NCBI GenBank assembly: GCA_943737045.1
Contig: CALSFV010000202.1
Location: 248,001 to 312,000, forward strand
Direction of reading: 5' to 3'
From: Parapristionchus giblindavisi
Taxonomy: Eukaryota > Nematoda > Chromadorea > Rhabditida > Diplogasteridae
DNA length: 64,000 bases
The position numbers were made by a program, and so were the translations under genes. This document shows, piece after piece, positions 48,536 through 62,458 of this stretch (its first letter is position 1; each line of letters starts with the position of its first letter). The notes beneath the pieces were generated by a model. The model did not search any database and was not told where the DNA came from. It saw only the letters and a list, made by a program, of their open reading frames with translations.

Positions 48536-50471
48536 AATCCTTATTACCTGGAACATGTTGAGGAGGATGAGAAGTAGTGGAAGATGGCGTATGTGGCTCC
48601 ATTGGATGACCCTAAATATGAATTAAAGTCTACCAACATCTCATCAATATCTCCATTAAAAAGAAAATTATATTTATTTTTATAAAGGGAAGGTTCGCGC
48701 TTGATATAGTATCCATGAAACCGCATACCGTTAAGGATAATGCATGAGCAAGGGATTGGCATGAAGCTGGTTTGCGGTGTTTCGTGGATATGTACCTATA
48801 CAGTTGCTTTCTTGTCGCAGACTTTTCATTTAAGAATGAAACAACACTCACAGTCAACAGTAATTTAATGTTTTTAAAAAGCTAAACAAATATACAAATA
48901 TTGCAATTATTGATTGGAATTTATCTTTTATAAATATAAAAGATGAAAGTGGAAAGAGTGAGAGAACTGTTGATACTTCACTTACATTACTTCCCATAGA
49001 TATCGTTGGTAAAGAAGAAGAAGTTACAGTACTACTTATTATAGTGGATGGAACTTACAATCAACGGTTCAGTCGTAGTTGTTTTCCTAAGCAAAGTCCT
49101 AGTCAAAGTGGACGGGTCTACAGTAGTACTCTGTTGAGTGGACGGAGTCGCAGTAGTGAAGATAGACGGAGGAGTCGGAGTAGGTGTAGGAGGAACAACT
49201 GGTGTTGACGTAGATGTGACGGAGCTGCTCGTAGTTGTTACTGTATCAAGGCCAGAAGATGGGTTCATTGCCTACAATGAAAAGTATGCGATTACGGAAC
49301 ATTTGAGCCAAAGCTATAACAAAATGCAAAGCTATTCTATTATAGAGTGATAGTAAAGGTGCGTGGAATGATAGTGATGATATATACAAGTGTATGATTG
49401 GTAGGTACCGTAAAAGGTAAGACTACAATGAGGAGATAAATCGTGGATGGTACATGTATCGTTGTCGGTTACAGTATACATATATGATTCAGACCCTTTT
49501 TTCTGATACAGTATCGGCAAAAATTGAAAATGATATAACTTTGGTCGTTTTCAAGCTACTGCATGTTTACCAGTTGTAACAAGTACTAGTACGTACACGT
49601 AGTCATATGCTTGATGAGTTGTGGAATACAAACATAGGTCGAAAAGTATGTTACAAAGTATCAAGCTTCACCGGATTTTGAGCCAACATATCACAAAAAT
49701 CGAAAAACCTGACCGGATTTAGGCAAGCGCTAACTTAGCTATTCGACCTGTGAATACAAATATCCAAAATGTACAAATTCAAAAGTTACAATTAGAGATA
49801 GTGGTCTAATATATATATATATTATCTAATATCAAACATTGTCCATTTTTACGCTCAGGAGATGTAATTTGCTAGATGAGCTTTTCACAAACTTTAGAGA
49901 ATATCGTTCACTATGAGATATGAACATACTTGCAATGCATAATCAATACAGGGTCCATAGAGACAATATCCTGCCAATATGGAAAGACTGGCTACTGCTG
50001 AATCATATATATGTACCGTAACCGACATTACTACGGCTACGATAACCGAGTGGTACCTGTGCGATAGTGGGTGCAGTGAGTAGTGAGTAGAGTGCTTGTT
50101 GATAGTCAGGCAAAGTGGGAGGAACGTACACCATATTATAACCAGGAGGAAGAGGAGCGCATATTGATGACTGCAATAATCATTCATTACCATAAGTCAT
50201 ACTCTAACTTAAAGCTCCACCGTAACCAGCTCAGAATTGGGATCGTACCGCAACTGAGTCATTTACAGTAACCCGCCAAGACAATTACCGTAAGCAACAA
50301 TTACATACCGTAACCAGACCAGTGTTGGGATCAATTCGGGCAGGGGAGTATCCAAGTATGACATAGTATCCACCAAGATTGGCCGATGGAGGAGTGGACA
50401 GGAATGGCGATGGATTAGAGAGTAGGGAAGCCATTGTTGCATGTTGATGATGTTGATGATTACCCGATGAT
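43511..50471. repeat. tandem unit 2 (6.96 kb)
   Basis: Same gene content and order as unit 1 plus the internal duplication of about 160 bases in the convergent spacer. Nearly identical to units 3 and 4. Confidence 0.95.
44361..45692 (+). CDS. RING-finger protein, 302 aa, copy 2
   Basis: Five-exon structure as in copy 1: exons 44361-44426, 44614-44819, 44864-45144, 45287-45452 and 45503-45692. It differs from copy 1 by a few residues, including His to Tyr in exon 4 (TQYNHS) and RRAV to RCTV between the first and second Cys pairs of the RING (ERPLRCTVHVPCGH). All metal-binding residues are kept and the frame is open. Divergent to the 446-residue gene copy A across about 345 bases. Confidence 0.8.
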
Positions 50472-50976
50472 ACTAAAAAGCTCTTATCAATTACTACTGC
50501 TAAGCTTAAAAGCAGCCATATTGCATCAATATGGGTGGCTATTTTTCCTCTGGCTTCCAGACCTTTCAACACAGTATAAGTCCTCCATAAAACCAGAAGA
50601 AAAATGACGCTTCGTTCAATTAATATTGAAAATATTGATAACAAATGTTGCTTATTCCACTGCTTATCATATACAATCGATAGTCAAATTCGACCATAAA
50701 GTATTGTGTAAAGTATAATTTTATTATTAAATAATCGTAAGAGGGCATGCTGGGCACATGGCTATTCGGAAGTTATTTTTTGCAGATTCGACTAGAATTT
50801 TTATAATTTTTTCGAGGCAATGCTATGTGCAAGGCCTCGATGGGAATGCAAGGATCTGCGCAAAGAATTGTTTTGACGGGCTCACCTGTGGTCGTCGTCG
50901 ATGATGCGGATGTCGGAATAGACGGTGTCGAAGAAATTGATGACGATGTTGACATTATCAGTATGATGAATATCAA
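46953..50976 (-). CDS. 446-aa Ser/Thr/Pro-rich protein, copy B
   Basis: Same twelve-exon layout as copy A, beginning in unit 3 with MIFIILIMSTSSSISSTPSI and ending in unit 2 with SRSGKMKHSTTI, stop. The last exon differs from copy A by Ser to Thr near the C-terminus. No disruptive change seen. Confidence 0.7.
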
Positions 50977-53900
50977 TGTCTATGGAGATTGAAGTGAATA
51001 GAATAGTCTGTAAATAGAAATCAATCCATATATTATAACTACACACATACACTTATCCATTATTAGGGATGACACAAAAAGTAAAGATGATTACTGTAAG
51101 AGAAGATAACGAAAGAGGAAGATAAGAGACAATACGATGATAGAGAGAAGAGATAGTGAGAGAAACAGAAAGAGTTGGGTCATTCCCTAAGATATCCAAA
51201 ATGATCAAAATGTTGTATAAGACCAATGGCGATTTTTCCGCTCAAGCAAGGATGGGATTCATTCACTGGAAATTAATCTTTCCTTAACTACTACAACAAC
51301 TAATCAATAATCTTCCATCAAATGGCCATAATTATCTCTTCTGACGAGTTTCAACTGGAAGAACACGAGGACTATCTACCACCACAGGTATTACATCATC
51401 ACATCACGTTTTTTTGTTACATAATCGTAATTATCTTCACTTGAGCATAGAAGTTACAGTCAAAATTATAACCCTGCAACGATGTGTTCAAAAATTGCGT
51501 AAAGAAAAGAAAATAAGAGAAAACTCCACGTATTACATCGTCCATTTTGAAGAAGATATAAGTGATAATTTGAGCCTTCTCATGACATATACAATAATCC
51601 ATCACGTTCATTTGATACAACTACGGGTACAACTATTTCATTCACATCACCAACCACTCTCAAAATATGGCCTATTGGTACTCATCGAGTCGGTATTGTA
51701 CCAGTCAATGGAGGTCATCCACAATATGGATTCCCTAAGAATGATGAGTCAGTCATATTATATTATACATTCAGTATTTTGTCTATTTGGATGAAATATA
51801 GTCAATAACGCATCCCTCTTACAGTATGACAAACGTGATCGTACTTGGAGGCTCTGCATATTGTTTCTCATCAGGAAGTCTATGGTCATTATGTCTATCC
51901 CGATATGAATGGCGTCATGTACCTCTAGTAGAGGAACCCCATCACATGGAGTATACCACACGATTCGATCGATTATCGATTGTAGATAGACGAACGATCC
52001 AACTCGATCGATACTTCCATATCAATCAATTGTGGACTAGTATGAGGAGGAGAGTCTATCTACTTTCCCCAATTGAGACACGAGTCTACGATAGAGTAAC
52101 TATGAGTAAGCAATCTTTAATGAAGAATAAATCTCTAATACTAAGAGAGAAAGTGGGATGGATCGAATAAGGTGGAAAGGATTGTATATAGGATACAGAT
52201 TGTACAGAAATGTAGGAGTGAGATGATGGAATGAATGACTATTGCAGATCTAATTAGACAAGTACAGAATGATCAGAGAAATGTTATGATTCAACTGGAC
52301 GAGTCTTCATCTACATCAATCACATTCACTCAATACAATCATTCCACTAACACTTTATCTACTTCAACTATTCATTTAGCTCCAAATGAACATTCCGATG
52401 ACAGTGCAGAGTTGTGAGTAGTCTCATGTTTTGACCCAATTAAATTACCGTACACCTTTTCAGACCCGATGGGATTACAGTATGTCGTAAGTGTGCTATA
52501 TGTCTGAAGGAGAGACCATTGCGATGTACCGTTCACGTGCCCTGTGGGCATATATCGTGCTTCAAATGTGCATGTACACTGGTACAGCTATCTAGGACTT
52601 GTCATATTTGTCGTGCACCTATTCAATCGATGGTACGAATTTATGAACAGTAACTACTTATTTATCTATACCGTAATCGACTAGATTCATATCTTTCAAA
52701 CCCAAATCAAATGTAACGACCACTATTTGATCTTCACCATTAAGAATGATCATATTAGCAATATTGTTTCTCACTGCCATTGATATTCTAATCCAATCGT
52801 TTACTTATTTGTATCGTTTCACATTAAAGTGGCTTTATGACCAAATATCAATCCTTTTTACACTAATCAACGTACTGGATATGGAAAACAAGAGTCAATA
52901 ACAGTGATAATAAGATTAGTAAATACATCGGGGTTCATTAACCCGAAAGGAGTTTAGATCATACATAATGGATTAAAAATCTTTTTGATATAGATAACAT
53001 GTCTATCCCGTCTAACTGATTGATCACACCACTGAACACTGACCAGTATCAGCAAATAGAAATATATAGGAAATAAAGGTACATGGTGCTCTACAAGATA
53101 AGTATATAGTGTGGAACTTGAAACCGACTGGTAGCAAGCAGAAACAAAAACGACATTTCGGGTAGAACAACTTTAATTGAAGAATCATTAGGAATGAATC
53201 TATAACAGAATTGGAATGTTGAATGGAATGGATGGGTAAGTCGATCAACGGAAGGGAACAATATGGTTTCGATATGAAACAGTAAACAGATAACCAGAAA
53301 AGAAACAAAACAAAGATAAAAACACTACTCAGTTATACTATAGAATAGAATCTCAAGAATCAAAACTATTATATAGTTATTATTGAAGGAAAAGAAAAGA
53401 TAGAAAAGACGAGGACGAAAAAGAGATATAAAAAGAGGTGTCATGAAGGAAAAAGTGCAGAAAAAAATTTAGTTGAACAGGTAATACAATTAGTGCATTG
53501 ATGAGAAAAAGATTATTGAGAAAAAGATTAAACTATTATATAGTTATTATTGAAGGAAAAGAAAAGATAGAAAACACGAGGACGAAAAAGAGATATAAAA
53601 AGAGGTGTCATGAAGGAAAAAGTGTAGAAAAAAATTTAGTTGAACAGGTAATACAATTAGTGCATTGATGAGAAAAAGATTATTGTTGGACGATTAACTA
53701 TAATATATTAGGAAAGGAGAATACTAAACATGATATAACAGATGACGACCGGAAAAATAGTAAACTCATCTCATGAGAAAAAAAGAGGGCAAGAATAATT
53801 GGATAACAGGGGAATATATCGTTGGATACGGTAGATAAACAACATTGAAATACATATCGAATTCAAAGATCAAAGATGAATAGTTTAAGATCGAGGAGAT

Positions 53901-55417
53901 ATTAATGGATGATCTAAATTGTGGTTGAATGCTTCATCTTGCCACTACGTGATTTTGGAGTCGATAGAGGTTGACTGGATACGGTACTACCACCATCACC
54001 ACCATCTACCGTACTCATCACTTTCTTTATCGTATCACACACGATACGGTGATTCTTCGAGAGATTCTCCGGGTCCGATCTTCCAGGAATGCACATTTTC
54101 CCCACAACCAATCTGTAATTTGCATCCATCAATCATTATGTCAATCAATAATCATCATCGGAATCAATTATCGATTAATGTGCTCGATCGATATGTTTCC
54201 TTCATAGGAAGTGTTAAAAATGTTTGTCTCTGTTCAAAAGTGAATTGTTTTCTTTTCAAGATTTTATGAATATCCAATGAAGGGAATGGATATAGAATGA
54301 AAGTAAAAGGTTAGAATGATAATATTGAAGAGATAAATAATATTCGCTCACTTCATAATCTTATCTTTAGCTTCTTCTTCATTCATCTCATCATCTACTT
54401 TATCTATTCTTCTATCATTCTCTCCTCTCTTCCTCTGTCGTTCACTTCTATCATCTTCTCCCTTCTTTGCTCTCTTAGAGGTTCTAGTGGAGTGACGACG
54501 AGGACGACTTAAACAAAATGGTAAAGTTAAATGAAATGGGGAGTTATGTAATAGTTAGGTCAAGGAAATAAAATATCCAAGATTCTCACATACACTAAAC
54601 CACTTTTATCCTATCTATATATGTAAAATAGATTAACTGTAAAAGTTAACGTTCTTTATTTTAAAAAAACTTACTATTCCGCATCTTTCGTGTCCTCGTC
54701 CAAATCCGATTCCGGCTCTGCTTGCGTGCTCTACAAACACTGAATATTTCGAAGGGTCATACTGTAATCATGATAAATCATGATTACTGTAACTACCGTA
54801 CCTTTCGAGTGTGCACAGTCCTCTTATTCGCTCTGCCAGTGAATAATTGTCCACGGAAACCTAGAGTTGGTATGGTGGCGGACGCTAGACTGTCCACTGA
54901 ATCCTGGAGTGAAATCTGAAATGCAATCATCTAATCAATAAGTAAATTAGTCCATAATTTCATCGATGAATTAAGTCTACTGCGTGAAATGCACAAATAA
55001 ATCAATAATATCTCAAAATACGTGCCATCACAGATAGTCATTGATATACTTGGCTTATTCATTCAATAAATATTATTATCATTACATATTATCATTATTT
55101 ACAGTGTCGATATGTGTGAACGAAAGAATAGGGATGAAACCATACATTTTCGGTGCCCTCACCGAATTATTTTTATATAGTTGGTCGATTTAGAAAAAAT
55201 AGTTATTTTTTGCTTAAATTGTAATCTTTCACATAAAAAATGAGCATTATATAGTGGGTTGACCCTGAAAATGCGTCATATATAGTGGGTCAATCCTCAC
55301 ACTGTGAGGGTATGAAAATGTATGGATGAAACTGTTAATCACCTCGGATAGTGGGGTCACTCCGAGTATATCGTCAATCTTCATTCGTGCTTCTGATTCT
55401 GCACCACCTTAGAATAA

Positions 55418-55484
<67 letters not shown>

Positions 55485-57428
55485 TTACAATCCTTATTAC
55501 CTGGAACATGTTGAGGAGGATGAGAAGTAGTGGAAGATGGCGTATGTGGCTCCATTGGATGACCCTAAATATGAATTAAAGTCTACCAACATCTCATCAA
55601 TATCTCCATTAAAAAGAAAATTATATTTATTTTTATAAAGGGAAGGTTCGCGCTTGATATAGTATCCATGAAACCGCATACCGTTAAGGATAATGCATGA
55701 GCAAGGGATTGGCATGAAGCTGGTTTGCGGTGTTTCGTGGATATGTACCTATACAGTTGCTTTCTTGTCGCAGACTTTTCATTTAAGAATGAAACAACAC
55801 TCACAGTCAACAGTAATTTAATGTTTTTAAAAAGCTAAACAAATATACAAATATTGCAATTATTGATTGGAATTTATCTTTTATAAATATAAAAGATGAA
55901 AGTGGAAAGAGTGAGAGAACTGTTGATACTTCACTTACATTACTTCCCATAGATATCGTTGGTAAAGAAGAAGAAGTTACAGTACTACTTATTATAGTGG
56001 ATGGAACTTACAATCAACGGTTCAGTCGTAGTTGTTTTCCTAAGCAAAGTCCTAGTCAAAGTGGACGGGTCTACAGTAGTACTCTGTTGAGTGGACGGAG
56101 TCGCAGTAGTGAAGATAGACGGAGGAGTCGGAGTAGGTGTAGGAGGAACAACTGGTGTTGACGTAGATGTGACGGAGCTGCTCGTAGTTGTTACTGTATC
56201 AAGGCCAGAAGATGGGTTCATTGCCTACAATGAAAAGTATGCGATTACGGAACATTTGAGCCAAAGCTATAACAAAATGCAAAGCTATTCTATTATAGAG
56301 TGATAGTAAAGGTGCGTGGAATGATAGTGATGATATATACAAGTGTATGATTGGTAGGTACCGTAAAAGGTAAGACTACAATGAGGAGATAAATCGTGGA
56401 TGGTACATGTATCGTTGTCGGTTACAGTATACATATATGATTCAGACCCTTTTTTCTGATACAGTATCGGCAAAAATTGAAAATGATATAACTTTGGTCG
56501 TTTTCAAGCTACTGCATGTTTACCAGTTGTAACAAGTACTAGTACGTACACGTAGTCATATGCTTGATGAGTTGTGGAATACAAACATAGGTCGAAAAGT
56601 ATGTTACAAAGTATCAAGCTTCACCGGATTTTGAGCCAACATATCACAAAAATCGAAAAACCTGACCGGATTTAGGCAAGCGCTAACCTAGCTATTCGAC
56701 CTGTGAATACAAATATCCAAAATGTACAAATTCAAAAGTTACAATTAGAGATAGTGGTCTAATATATATATATATATATTATCTAATATCAAACATTGTC
56801 CATTTTTACGCTCAGGAGATGTAATTTGCTAGATGAGCTTTTCACAAACTTTAGAGAATATCGTTCACTATGAGATATGAACATACTTGCAATGCATAAT
56901 CAATACAGGGTCCATAGAGACAATATCCTGCCAATATGGAAAGACTGGCTACTGCTGAATCATATATATGTACCGTAACCGACATTACTACGGCTACGAT
57001 AACCGAGTGGTACCTGTGCGATAGTGGGTGCAGTGAGTAGTGAGTAGAGTGCTTGTTGATAGTCAGGCAAAGTGGGAGGAACGTACACCATATTATAACC
57101 AGGAGGAAGAGGAGCGCATATTGATGACTGCAATAATCATTCATTACCATAAGTCATACTCTAACTTAAAGCTCCACCGTAACCAGCTCAGAATTGGGAT
57201 CGTACCGCAACTGAGTCATTTACAGTAACCCGCCAAGACAATTACCGTAAGCAACAATTACATACCGTAACCAGACCAGTGTTGGGATCAATTCGGGCAG
57301 GGGAGTATCCAAGTATGACATAGTATCCACCAAGATTGGCCGATGGAGGAGTGGACAGGAATGGCGATGGATTAGAGAGTAGGGAAGCCATTGTTGCATG
57401 TTGATGATGTTGATGATTACCCGATGAT
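50472..57428. repeat. tandem unit 3 (6.96 kb)
   Basis: Near-identical to unit 2. It differs by isolated substitutions and in the length of the (AAT)n and A-tracts. Confidence 0.95.
51322..52653 (+). CDS. RING-finger protein, 302 aa, copy 3
   Basis: Exons 51322-51387, 51575-51780, 51825-52105, 52248-52413 and 52464-52653. Protein the same as copy 2 as far as I compared. The C3HC4 pattern is intact. Confidence 0.8.
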
Positions 57429-57933
57429 ACTAAAAAGCTCTTATCAATTACTACTGCTAAGCTTAAAAGCAGCCATATTGCATCAATATGGGTGGCTATT
57501 TTTCCTCTGGCTTCCAGACCTTTCAACACAGTATAAGTCCTCCATAAAACCAGAAGAAAAATGACGCTTCGTTCAATTAATATTGAAAATATTGATAACA
57601 AATGTTGCTTATTCCACTGCTTATCATATACAATCGATAGTCAAATTCGACCATAAAGTATTGTGTAAAGTATAATTTTATTATTAAATAATCGTAAGAG
57701 GGCATGCTGGGCACATGGCTATTCGGAAGTTATTTTTTGCAGATTCGACTAGAATTTTTATAATTTTTTCGAGGCAATGCTATGCGCAAGGCCTCGATGG
57801 GAATGCAAGGATCTGCGCAAAGAATTGTTTTGACGGGCTCACCTGTGGTCGTCGTCGATGATGCGGATGTCGGAATAGACGGTGTCGAAGAAATTGATGA
57901 CGATGTTGACATTATCAGTATGATGAATATCAA
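53914..57933 (-). CDS. 446-aa Ser/Thr/Pro-rich protein, copy C
   Basis: Twelve exons as in copy B. The 5' exon lies in unit 4 and the rest in unit 3. The frame is open throughout; the splice sites checked (exon 1 donor, exon 2 acceptor, exon 6 and last exon) are conserved. Confidence 0.7.
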
Positions 57934-58278
57934 TGTCTATGGAGATTGAAGTGAATAGAATAGTCTGTAAATAGAAATCAATCCATATATTATAACTACA
58001 CACATACACTTATCCATTATTAGGGATGACACAAAAAGTAAAGATGATTACTGTAAGAGAAGATAACGAAAGAGGAAGATAAGAGACAATACGATGATAG
58101 AGAGAAGAGATAGTGAGAGAAACAGAAAGAGTTGGGTCATTCCCTAAGATATCCAAAATGATCAAAATGTTGTATAAGACCAATGGCGATTTTTCCGCTC
58201 AAGCAAGGATGGGATTCATTCACTGGAAATTAATCTTTCCTTAACTACTACAACAACTAATCAATAATCTTCCATCAA

Positions 58279-59610
58279 ATGGCCATAATTATCTCTTCTG
58301 ACGAGTTTCAACTGGAAGAACACGAGGACTATCTACCACCACAGGTATTACATCATCACATCACGTTTTTTTGTTACATAATCGTAATTATCTTCACTTG
58401 AGCATAGAAGTTACAGTCAAAATTATAACCCTGCAACGATGTGTTCAAAAATTGCGTAAAGAAAAGAAAATAAGAGAAAACTCCACGTATTACATCGTCC
58501 ATTTTGAAGAAGATATAAGTGATAATTTGAGCCTTCTCATGACATATACAATAATCCATCACGTTCATTTGATACAACTACGGGTACAACTATTTCATTC
58601 ACATCACCAACCACTCTCAAAATATGGCCTATTGGTACTCATCGAGTCGGTATTGTACCAGTCAATGGAGGTCATCCACAATATGGATTCCCTAAGAATG
58701 ATGAGTCAGTCATATTATATTATACATTCAGTATTTTGTCTATTTGGATGAAATATAGTCAATAACGCATCCCTCTTACAGTATGACAAACGTGATCGTA
58801 CTTGGAGGCTCTGCATATTGTTTCTCATCAGGAAGTCTATGGTCATTATGTCTATCCCGATATGAATGGCGTCATGTACCTCTAGTAGAGGAACCCCATC
58901 ACATGGAGTATACCACACGATTCGATCGATTATCGATTGTAGATAGACGAACGATCCAACTCGATCGATACTTCCATATCAATCAATTGTGGACTAGTAT
59001 GAGGAGGAGAGTCTATCTACTTTCCCCAATTGAGACACGAGTCTACGATAGAGTAACTATGAGTAAGCAATCTTTAATGAAGAATAAATCTCTAATACTA
59101 AGAGAGAAAGTGGGATGGATCGAATAAGGTGGAAAGGATTGTATATAGGATACAGATTGTACAGAAATGTAGGAGTGAGATGATGGAATGAATGACTATT
59201 GCAGATCTAATTAGACAAGTACAGAATGATCAGAGAAATGTTATGATTCAACTGGACGAGTCTTCATCTACATCAATCACATTCACTCAATACAATCATT
59301 CCACTAACACTTTATCTACTTCAACTATTCATTTAGCTCCAAATGAACATTCCGATGACAGTGCAGAGTTGTGACTAGTCTCATGTTTTGACCCAATTAA
59401 ATTACCGTACACCTTTTCAGACCCGATGGGATTACAGTATGTCGTAAGTGTGCTATATGTCTGAAGGAGAGACCATTGCGATGTACCGTTCACGTGCCCT
59501 GTGGGCATATATCGTGCTTCAAATGTGCATGTACACTGGTACAGCTATCTAGGACTTGTCATATTTGTCGTGCACCTATTCAATCGATGGTACGAATTTA
59601 TGAACAGTAA
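58279..59610 (+). CDS. RING-finger protein, 302 aa, copy 4
   Basis: Exons 58279-58344, 58532-58737, 58782-59062, 59205-59370 and 59421-59610. One change lies in the exon 4 donor region: GTTGTGACTAG in place of GTTGTGAGTAG, so the donor is gtgact rather than gtgagt. This weakens the splice site before the RING exon in this copy. Otherwise it matches copies 2 and 3. Confidence 0.75.
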
Positions 59611-60870
59611 CTACTTATTTATCTATACCGTAATCGACTAGATTCATATCTTTCAAACCCAAATCAAATGTAACGACCACTATTTGATCTTCACCATTAA
59701 GAATGATCATATTAGCAATATTGTTTCTCACTGCCATTGATATTCTAATCCAATCGTTTACTTATTTGTATCGTTTCACATTAAAGTGGCTTTATGACCA
59801 AATATCAATCCTTTTTACACTAATCAACGTACTGGATATGGAAAACAAGAGTCAATAACAGTGATAATAAGATTAGTAAATACATCGGGGTTCATTAACC
59901 CGAAAGGAGTTTAGATCATACATAATGGATTAAAAATCTTTTTGATATAGATAACATGTCTATCCCGTCTAACTGATTGATCACACCACTGAACACTGAC
60001 CAGTATCAGCAAATAGAAATATATAGGAAATAAAGGTACATGGTGCTCTACAAGATAAGTATATAGTGTGGAACTTGAAACCGACTGGTAGCAAGCAGAA
60101 ACAAAAACGACATTTCGGGTAGAACAACTTTAATTGAAGAATCATTAGGAATGAATCTATAACAGAATTGGAATGTTGAATGGAATGGATGGGTAAGTCG
60201 ATCAACGGAAGGGAACAATATGGTTTCGATATGAAACAGTAAACAGATAACCAGAAAAGAAACAAAACAAAGATAAAAACACTACTCAGTTATACTATAG
60301 AATAGAATCTCAAGAATCAAAACTATTATATAGTTATTATTGAAGGAAAAGAAAAGATAGAAAAGACGAGGACGAAAAAGAGATATAAAAAGAGGTGTCA
60401 TGAAGGAAAAAGTGCAGAAAAAAATTTAGTTGAACAGGTAATACAATTAGTGCATTGATGAGAAAAAGATTATTGAGAAAAAGATTAAACTATTATATAG
60501 TTATTATTGAAGGAAAAGAAAAGATAGAAAAGACGAGGACGAAAAAGAGATATAAAAAGAGGTGTCATGAAGGAAAAAGTGTAGAAAAAAATTTAGTTGA
60601 ACAGGTAATACAATTAGTGCATTGATGAGAAAAAGATTATTGTTGGACGATTAACTATAATATATTAGGAAAGGAGAATACTAAACATGATATAACAGAT
60701 GACGACCGGAAAAATAGTAAACTCATCTCATGAGAAAAAAAGAGGGCAAGAATAATTGGATAACAGGGGAATATATCGTTGGATACGGTAGATAAACAAC
60801 ATTGAAATACATATCGAATTCAAAGATCAAAGATGAATAGTTTAAGATCGAGGAGATATTAATGGATGAT

Positions 60871-62375
60871 CTAAATTGTGGTTGAATGCTTCATCTTGCC
60901 ACTACGTGATTTTGGAGTCGATAGAGGTTGACTGGATACGGTACTACCACCATCACCACCATCTACCGTACTCATCACTTTCTTTATCGTATCACACACG
61001 ATACGGTGATTCTTCGAGAGATTCTCCGGGTCCGATCTTCCAGGAATGCACATTTTCCCCACAACCAATCTGTAATTTGCATCCATCAATCATTATGTCA
61101 ATCAATAATCATCATCGGAATCAATTATCGATTAATGTGCTCGATCGATATGTTTCCTTCATAGGAAGTGTTAAAAATGTTTGTCTCTGTTCAAAAGTGA
61201 ATTGTTTTCTTTTCAAGATTTTATGAATATCCAATGAAGGGAATGGATATAGAATGAAAGTAAAAGGTTAGAATGATAATATTGAAGAGATAAATAATAT
61301 TCGCTCACTTCATAATCTTATCTTTAGCTTCTTCTTCATTCATCTCATCATCTACTTTATCTATTCTTCTATCATTCTCTCCTCTCTTCCTCTGTCGTTC
61401 ACTTCTATCATCTTCTCCCTTCTTTGCTCTCTTAGAGGTTCTAGTGGAGTGACGACGAGGACGACTTAAACAAAATGGTAAAGTTAAATGAAATGGGGAG
61501 TTATGTAATAGTTAGGTCAAGGAAATAAAATATCCAAGATTCTCACATACACTAAACCACTTTTATCCTATCTATATATGTAAAATAGATTAACTGTAAA
61601 AGTTAACGTTCTTTATTTTAAAAAAAACTTACTATTCCGCATCTTTCGTGTCCTCGTCCAAATCCGATTCCGGCTCTGCTTGCGTGCTCTACAAACACTG
61701 AATATTTCGAAGGGTCATACTGTAATCATGATAAATCATGATTACTGTAACTACCGTACCTTTCGAGTGTGCACAGTCCTCTTATTCGCTCTGCCAGTGA
61801 ATAATTGTCCACGGAAACCTAGAGTTGGTATGGTGGCGGACGCTAGACTGTCCACTGAATCCTGGAGTGAAATCTGAAATGCAATCATCTAATCAATAAG
61901 TAAATTAGTCCATAATTTCATCGATGAATTAAGTCTACTGCGTGAAATGCACAAATAAATCAATAATATCTCAAAATACGTGCCATCACAGATAGTCATT
62001 GATATACTTGGCTTATTCATTCAATAAATATTATTATCATTACATATTATCATTATTTACAGTGTCGATATGTGTGAACGAAAGAATAGGGATGAAACCA
62101 TACATTTTCGGTGCCCTCACCGAATTATTTTTATATAGTTGGTCGATTTAGAAAAAATAGTTATTTTTTGCTTAAATTGTAATCTTTCACATAAAAAATG
62201 AGCATTATATAGTGGGTTGACCCTGAAAATGTGTCATATATAGTGGGTCAATCCTCACACTGTGAGGGTATGAAAATGTATGGATGAAACTGTTAATCAC
62301 CTCGGATAGTGGGGTCACTCCGAGTATATCGTCAATCTTCATTCGTGCTTCTGATTCTGCACCACCTTAGAATAA

Positions 62376-62458
<83 letters not shown>

